Source of the DNA: CAZITB01 sp964542055
GTDB lineage: Bacteria > Planctomycetota > Phycisphaerae > Sedimentisphaerales > CAMDDF01
Length of the DNA stretch: 10,389 nucleotides
Assembly: GCA_964542055.1 (NCBI GenBank)
Contig: CAZITB010000099.1
Coordinates: 1-10,389 of the forward strand
Direction of reading: 5' to 3'
The notes beneath the pieces are model-generated. The model made no database searches and was not told where the DNA came from. It saw nothing but the letters and a program-made list of their open reading frames with translations. Made by a program: the position numbers and the translations under genes. Below, piece after piece: positions 7,214 through 10,389 of the stretch (position 1 is its first letter; each line of letters begins with the position of its first letter).

Positions 7214-7705
7214 ATGGCAGATTGGCAAATCAGCAAGCCGACAGGTTTATGCTGCGGAGATGGAAGGCAAATCGAACCGGGCCAGGAATATTATGGTGCT
7301 CTAATCGAGGGACCGGAAGGGCTTGAAAGAAGGGATTTTTCGGTTGAATACTGGGATGCCAATAAACCGCAAGTTTACTGTTTCTGGAAATCCGTCATGG
7401 CAGACCCCCAGGAAAAGAAGAAAGTTTTCATCGATGATGACATGCTGATGTCTTTTTTTGAAAGGCTCGAGTCGGAAACGGACCAGGAGAAGATCGATTT
7501 CCGCTTTGTACTTGCACTGGTTCTTATGCGAAAGCGGCTGCTCAAATATCTAGGCAGTAAAATTGAAGACAGCAAAGAAGTCTGGCAACTTAGAAATATG
7601 TCAACGAAAAAGGAATTGGAATTGATCAATCCCGAGATTGATGAGCAGAGGATTGAAAGCCTGGAAGATCAAATCGGACAGATTATGCAGGGGGAATTAG
7701 AATGA
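7214..7705 (+). CDS. Small soluble protein of unknown function with N-terminal cysteines
   Basis: The 163-residue protein is not recognised. The N-terminal part reads ISKPTGLCCGDGRQIEPGQE (6-25): adjacent cysteines, a tight turn, then an aromatic run (YYGAL) and beta-rich sequence to about residue 60 with a third cysteine in YCFWKSVM. This suggests a small beta domain, perhaps metal-binding, though too few cysteines are visible for a classic zinc ribbon. The rest is charged and helical: DDDMLMSFFERLES, FRFVLALVLMRKRLLKYL and a C-terminal acidic helix rich in E, Q and I that could form a coiled coil (IDEQRIESLEDQIGQIM). There is no signal peptide or transmembrane helix. It starts 12 nt after the ComEA-like gene and its TGA overlaps the lipoprotein ATG (ATGA), so it is tightly coupled within the operon. 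Confidence 0.87.
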   Translation: MADWQISKPTGLCCGDGRQIEPGQEYYGALIEGPEGLERRDFSVEYWDANKPQVYCFWKSVMADPQEKKKVFIDDDMLMSFFERLESETDQEKIDFRFVLALVLMRKRLLKYLGSKIEDSKEVWQLRNMSTKKELELINPEIDEQRIESLEDQIGQIMQGELE

Positions 7706-8538
7706 ACAGATTGGGTGTTTTATTTATATTATGTGTGACTTTATTTTTGGCGGGCTGCGGGCAGCAGTTGAGACCGCCGGAAGAAACAAAATTATGTCCA
7801 TGCCGAAAGGATTTTACTTTTCCTGAAAGCGGCAGGGCTGTTTCATTCTATATCAGGGCTGATGGTTTGATTGAGATTCCCGCTGAGGGTTTGAGCGAAT
7901 CGTACAATGTGAAAATTTTCTATGAGCCGCCGTCTAAATTGTATATTCAGGGTGACCATCCGCTAAAGGCCAAAGCTATAATCGCAGGCGGCAGTGCCGA
8001 CCAGTTCTGGTTCTGGGTCAGGCATAACGAGGTGGACAGTTTCTGGTTTGGCCCGTGGGACAATGGGTGTTTGGATTCTTCTTTGGAGCTGGCGATGAAC
8101 CCGTCGATGGTACTTGAAGCTATGGGACTGGTTTATTGTTTTAAAGATTATCCTCTGATGGAAATTTCTTCCAATTATTACATTTTCAGTAAAACATTCG
8201 ATGATGGGACTGTGAAAAGGTTATTGTTTGATTGCTGCAATGAAAAGCTAAGCAGGATAGAGACCATAGCTGCAAATGGTTTACCGCTGTCCATCACAGA
8301 TATTGACAATTATTTCCAGACCGCAAACAACTTTGAACTGCCCGGCAGGTTATCGACAACAATTTTCGAAGATGGTCAGGTCGCAGGTTCGGCGGTTATT
8401 GATTTGCAATCGAAAAGTTTTAAACTAAGAGAGTATAACGAAAAATTCGCTGAGCGTTTTTTCTCGCTTCCAATGCCAAAAGGCGTTGAACACATTTATA
8501 ACATGATGCCAAACGGCAATTTTATTGAAATCGATTAA
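7702..8538 (+). CDS. Lipoprotein of unknown function, possibly LolA/DUF4292-like
   Basis: The 278-residue protein begins with a classic lipoprotein signal: MNR, hydrophobic core and lipobox LAGC with Cys19. Gly at +2 fits outer-membrane placement in the enterobacterial scheme, which may not apply here. The mature part is strand-rich (VSFYIRADGLIEIPA, KLYIQGDHPLKAKAII, DQFWFWVRHNEVDSFWFGPW). A helical stretch follows, NPSMVLEAMGL near 133-143, then more strands including FSKTFDDGTVKRLLFD. Strands reporting a value, an aromatic FW.W strand and an NP..lleAlGL helix recall LolA/DUF4292-type open barrels that bind lipids. That is a pattern-based guess. The ATG overlaps the preceding stop as ATGA, with a G-rich stretch at 7689-7694 as a weak Shine-Dalgarno. 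It is the last gene of the operon; its 3' end overlaps the opposing waaA by 17 bp. Confidence 0.88.
   Translation: MNRLGVLFILCVTLFLAGCGQQLRPPEETKLCPCRKDFTFPESGRAVSFYIRADGLIEIPAEGLSESYNVKIFYEPPSKLYIQGDHPLKAKAIIAGGSADQFWFWVRHNEVDSFWFGPWDNGCLDSSLELAMNPSMVLEAMGLVYCFKDYPLMEISSNYYIFSKTFDDGTVKRLLFDCCNEKLSRIETIAANGLPLSITDIDNYFQTANNFELPGRLSTTIFEDGQVAGSAVIDLQSKSFKLREYNEKFAERFFSLPMPKGVEHIYNMMPNGNFIEID
8522..8538. other. Convergent 3' overlap of lipoprotein and waaA genes
   Basis: The lipoprotein stop (TAA, 8536-8538) lies inside the last codons of waaA, whose own stop (8524-8522) lies inside the last codons of the lipoprotein. No terminator hairpin with a U-run is visible on either side, so the two transcripts should be antisense at their ends. 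Confidence 0.9.
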
Positions 8539-9814
8539 GTATCTCAATTGCGGCATTGACTGTCTTTTGAGTGGCGCCTTTGTTTTTGATAATGACCTCA
8601 CGCCCGCTAGCGGCGATCGTTTGCCGGTAATCATCATCGGTCAGGCACCTTTTAATCGCGAGATAGAGCTGGTCGGGATCGTTTACCTCGATTGCCCCGC
8701 GGGCCTTTAGCAGGGCATCGACGCTTTGCTTGAAGTTGAAAGTGTAAGGGCCGAAAACAGTGGCTTTGCCCAGCGCTGCCGACTCGATCATGTCCGAACC
8801 GCCCATTGGCACAAGTGATCGGCCCACGAATGCGACCGTTGCAAGGCTGTAGAACTTGCGGAGATCGCCCATGGTGTCAACCAGTATTACCGGAGCATCA
8901 GAAGTGTTCCCTTCACTGTTTTTAAACTCGCTGAAGCGTGCAAATTCAAATCCCTGCTGTTTTATCAGGCTGGCAACTTCTTCGAATCTCTCGGGTTTGC
9001 GGGGCACCAGGGCAAGTTTGAGGATTGGGGCGATATCTTCATTTACCAGTTTCTGATAGCAGTCCATGATGATCTTTTCTTCGCCGGGGCCGGTGCCGCC
9101 TGCGACTATCAGGGGATTCGAACTTATGCCAAACTTTACAGCGATTTCATCGGCTCCCTCTATTCTATCTGCCACCTGCGCGGTGTCGTACTTTAGCGAG
9201 CTTACTACTTTGACCCTGTCGGCATTGCAGCCCAGTTCAATGAACCTCTGAGCGTATTCATCTGTCTGTGCCAGTACCATCGCAATGTTCTTGAAGATGC
9301 TTTCAATCAGCGGTTTGACTTTTTTGTAGCGGGGGAAGCTCTTGTCCGAGAGCCTGCCGTTTATTACCATCACCGGGATATCTCTTTTTTTGGCAGTTCT
9401 TATAAAGTTTGGCCAGACCTCCAGCTCCATCAGCATACAAAGCGATGGCCTGATATTTTCAAAGGCCTTTTCGACCGCGAAAGAGAAATCGAACGGGTAA
9501 AAAAAGACGCTGTGGCCTTGGCCGTAAAGAGCATTGGCCCGGGCATATCCCGTATCTGTAGTGGTGGCGATGACTATTTCATGATCTGGCAGTCTCTCTT
9601 CGAGCATCTCTACAATGGTCCTGGCTGCGTTGGTTTCGCCGACGCTGACGCAGTGTATCCAGATGCATTTTTTGTCAGGGCATCTTCTTGTAATCTTTCC
9701 GAAACGGTGGGCCCAGCCGATGCGGTAGCGGTTTTGGAAGATGACCCGGTAGATCAGCAGGGGACTGTAAAGCACAAGGGCGATGCAGTAAACGATATTT
9801 AAAACGTATTTCAT
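8522..9814 (-). CDS. waaA: 3-deoxy-D-manno-octulosonic acid (Kdo) transferase
   Basis: WaaA (KdtA, GT30) transfers Kdo from CMP-Kdo to lipid A precursor on the cytoplasmic face of the inner membrane. The 430-residue length is normal. Residues 1-22 form the N-terminal membrane anchor (VLNIVYCIALVLYSPLLIY). IHCVSVGE (53-60) holds the catalytic-region glutamate (Glu60), followed by ATTTDTGYARA (83-93), ELEVWPN (130-136), INGRLSDKS (151-159) and LAQTDEYAQRF (181-191). The C-terminal GT-B half carries GGTGPGEE (239-246), PRKPERF (271-277), MGDLRKFYSLATVAFVGRSL (315-334), GGSDMIESAALGK (338-350) and GPYTFNF (355-361). Common family versions are STH.GEE, PRHPER and GGHN.lEpA, so three usual histidines differ. 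The start has no Shine-Dalgarno. Its G+C content looks higher than that of the other genes. Confidence 0.95.
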   Translation of the reverse strand: MKYVLNIVYCIALVLYSPLLIYRVIFQNRYRIGWAHRFGKITRRCPDKKCIWIHCVSVGETNAARTIVEMLEERLPDHEIVIATTTDTGYARANALYGQGHSVFFYPFDFSFAVEKAFENIRPSLCMLMELEVWPNFIRTAKKRDIPVMVINGRLSDKSFPRYKKVKPLIESIFKNIAMVLAQTDEYAQRFIELGCNADRVKVVSSLKYDTAQVADRIEGADEIAVKFGISSNPLIVAGGTGPGEEKIIMDCYQKLVNEDIAPILKLALVPRKPERFEEVASLIKQQGFEFARFSEFKNSEGNTSDAPVILVDTMGDLRKFYSLATVAFVGRSLVPMGGSDMIESAALGKATVFGPYTFNFKQSVDALLKARGAIEVNDPDQLYLAIKRCLTDDDYRQTIAASGREVIIKNKGATQKTVNAAIEILNRFQ

Positions 9815-9822
9815 AGACGGTT

Positions 9823-9851
9823 ATGGTATTTAAAGGTCTTGCAATTGTCAA
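9823..9851 (-). promoter_or_regulatory. Candidate strong-box promoter for waaA giving a nearly leaderless mRNA
   Basis: On the minus strand, a perfect TTGACA (9851-9846) is followed by a 17 nt spacer and TACCAT (9828-9823), which matches four of six -10 positions. A start about 7 nt after the -10 box falls near 9816, two bases from the ATG at 9814. This fits the absence of a Shine-Dalgarno before waaA. Prediction from sequence only. Confidence 0.45.
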
Positions 9852-9964
9852 CTTATTAACTGGCCCGGTAATACATTTCCGCTGACCAAGCCTTTGGTAT
9901 TGAAAGTGCCACCCGCATTGATGTATAATTTTAGGTTGGCCCTGTTATTTGTCGTTTTTTTCAG
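9848..9964 (-). pseudogene. Possible remnant of a beta-rich protein gene
   Basis: A stop-to-stop frame of 38 codons without ATG or GTG start reads ...NLKLYINAGGTFNTKGLVSG.. before TGA. The strand-turn-strand pattern with glycines resembles real protein, for example repeat-type surface proteins, more than random sequence. It is too short to be a gene and has no Shine-Dalgarno. It overlaps the predicted waaA -35 box. Chance cannot be excluded. Confidence 0.2.
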
Positions 9965-10043
9965 TTAGTTTGGGCGAAAATGGGAGTGTTTTCGGTTGCG
10001 TGTTTGGTCGAGATTGTACCAAAGCTGCAAGCTCAAAAATGAC

Positions 10044-10104
10044 ACTAAGTATTTAAGACTCGGGATGAGATTTAATGTAAGTGTTTGTAAATTAAAGACT
10101 TAGT
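10044..10104. repeat. Imperfect inverted repeat, 12 of 13 bp matched
   Basis: Arms ACTAAGTATTTAA (10044-10056) and TTAAAGACTTAGT (10092-10104) are reverse complements with one mismatch and are separated by 35 nt. The arms are AT-rich, there is no following T-run, and no known operator matches. Confidence 0.45.
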
Positions 10105-10167
10105 CGGAGTTGTGGTAAAATAAAAAAGTGTGCGGTTTTGGGCACTTTTGAGCGGGTTTTGGTCAGT

Positions 10168-10197
10168 TTACCCCAAGTTTAGTTCAGTTTGGGGTAA
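10168..10197. repeat. Perfect 9 bp inverted repeat forming a hairpin in the G/T-rich tract
   Basis: TTACCCCAA (10168-10176) and TTGGGGTAA (10189-10197) are exact reverse complements around a 12 nt spacer. In RNA the stem could extend by two G-U pairs and one U-A, leaving a 6 nt loop. The only C-run of the surrounding tract lies in this arm. A weaker GGGC/GCCC hairpin follows at 10231-10244. No T-run follows either, so they are not standard terminators. Confidence 0.6.
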
Positions 10198-10282
10198 GTT
10201 TGGTGCAGTTTTGGCGATTTTCGGGAAAAAGGGCGATTTTGCCCGGCAAGTGAAAAATTGGAAAAAGTGAAAAAAATTTCAA

Positions 10283-10309
10283 CCGCAGATTCCGCGGATG
10301 CCGCTGATT
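10283..10309. repeat. Three contiguous degenerate 9-mers, CCGCNGATK
   Basis: CCGCAGATT, CCGCGGATG and CCGCTGATT follow one another without gaps and are followed by a T-run. The centre contains the palindrome TCCGCGGA (10291-10298). Similar CCGCAGAT-type tandem strings occur in intergenic regions of many environmental bacterial genomes; this is general recollection, not a search. Confidence 0.7.
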
Positions 10310-10314
10310 TTTTT

Positions 10315-10347
10315 TAAATACTAAATACTAATTTCTAAATTCTAAAC
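10315..10347. repeat. Run of 7-mers, TAAATAC/TAAATTC type
   Basis: TAAATAC, TAAATAC, TAATTTC and TAAATTC are contiguous (10315-10342), followed by a partial TAAAC. The run directly follows the T-run after the 9-mer block, so the two appear to be parts of one composite intergenic element that may continue past the window. Confidence 0.7.
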
Positions 10348-10389
10348 AAATCAGAATTACCAAATTTTTAAATGCACGAAAAAGTTAGA

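Larger units (their letters stand above)
9815..10389. other. Gene-free 3' flank, 575 bp
   Basis: No intact gene is supported here on either strand. From waaA outward it contains a predicted promoter, a 38-codon open stretch with no start codon on the minus strand, and an imperfect inverted repeat. A tract of about 250 bp follows whose plus strand is rich in G and T and poor in C. The right end holds hairpins, a triplet of 9-mers and a run of 7-mers. It looks like a repeat-bearing intergenic region, not missed coding sequence. Confidence 0.75.

Noticed and set aside
9512..9802. Plus-strand open frame of 96 codons
   Set aside because: It is antisense to the N-terminal half of waaA, whose motifs are unmistakable. 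No ribosome site or family supports the opposite strand.
10283..10347. CRISPR-like array
   Set aside because: Units are 7-9 nt and contiguous, with no spacers and no cas genes; these are simple short-period repeats.
9815..10389. tRNA or small structured RNA gene
   Set aside because: No cloverleaf, T-loop GTTCRA with matching stems, or known riboswitch core could be found by eye; only simple hairpins are present.

Overview
The window looks like a chromosomal segment from a diderm (Gram-negative) bacterium. It carries a Kdo transferase gene and a lipobox lipoprotein. The mix of families points most naturally to Planctomycetota, possibly a low-GC Phycisphaerae/Sedimentisphaerales-type genome: an FG-GAP/VCBS secreted propeller, an AsmA-like protein, a GH10-like protein without a signal peptide next to a ComEA-like protein, a Kdo transferase with a GGSD rather than GGHN motif, and several families I cannot name. 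The taxonomic placement is inference from family content, not a marker gene.

Layout. From 1 to 5154 everything reads on the minus strand. In transcription order it is: a short AsmA-like membrane-anchored protein (5154-4297), a secreted FG-GAP beta-propeller protein (4274-1935), an unrecognised soluble protein (1830-1078), a two-TM membrane protein (1067-558) and the N-terminal 166 codons of adenylosuccinate synthetase, purA (499 to beyond the left edge). Gaps of 22, 104, 10 and 58 nt, each with a recognisable Shine-Dalgarno, suggest one or two operons. An AT-rich divergent promoter region follows (5155-5392). A plus-strand four-gene operon then runs from 5393 to 8538: a GH10-like TIM-barrel protein whose two catalytic glutamates appear to be replaced, a membrane-anchored helix-hairpin-helix (ComEA-like) protein, a small cysteine-containing protein, and a lipoprotein. 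These genes abut or overlap (stop/ATG adjacent, 12 nt gap, ATGA overlap). It converges with waaA/kdtA on the minus strand (9814-8522), and the two 3' ends overlap by 17 bp.

The last 575 bp (9815-10389) hold no intact gene. They contain a consensus-like promoter for waaA placed almost at its start codon, a short decayed-looking reading frame, a G/T-rich strand-asymmetric tract with hairpins, three contiguous 9-mers (CCGCNGATK) and four 7-mers (TAAATAC-like). This resembles intergenic repeat clutter near the end of a gene block.

How the genes work together. purA (purine synthesis) and waaA (LPS inner core) are housekeeping genes. The AsmA-like/propeller pair and the lipoprotein are envelope-directed. 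The functions of the GH10-like operon and of the two proteins upstream of purA are unknown. I see no CRISPR array, tRNA, rRNA, transposase or phage gene. The most promising undescribed item is the GH10-like gene with altered active-site motifs and its tightly packed partners.
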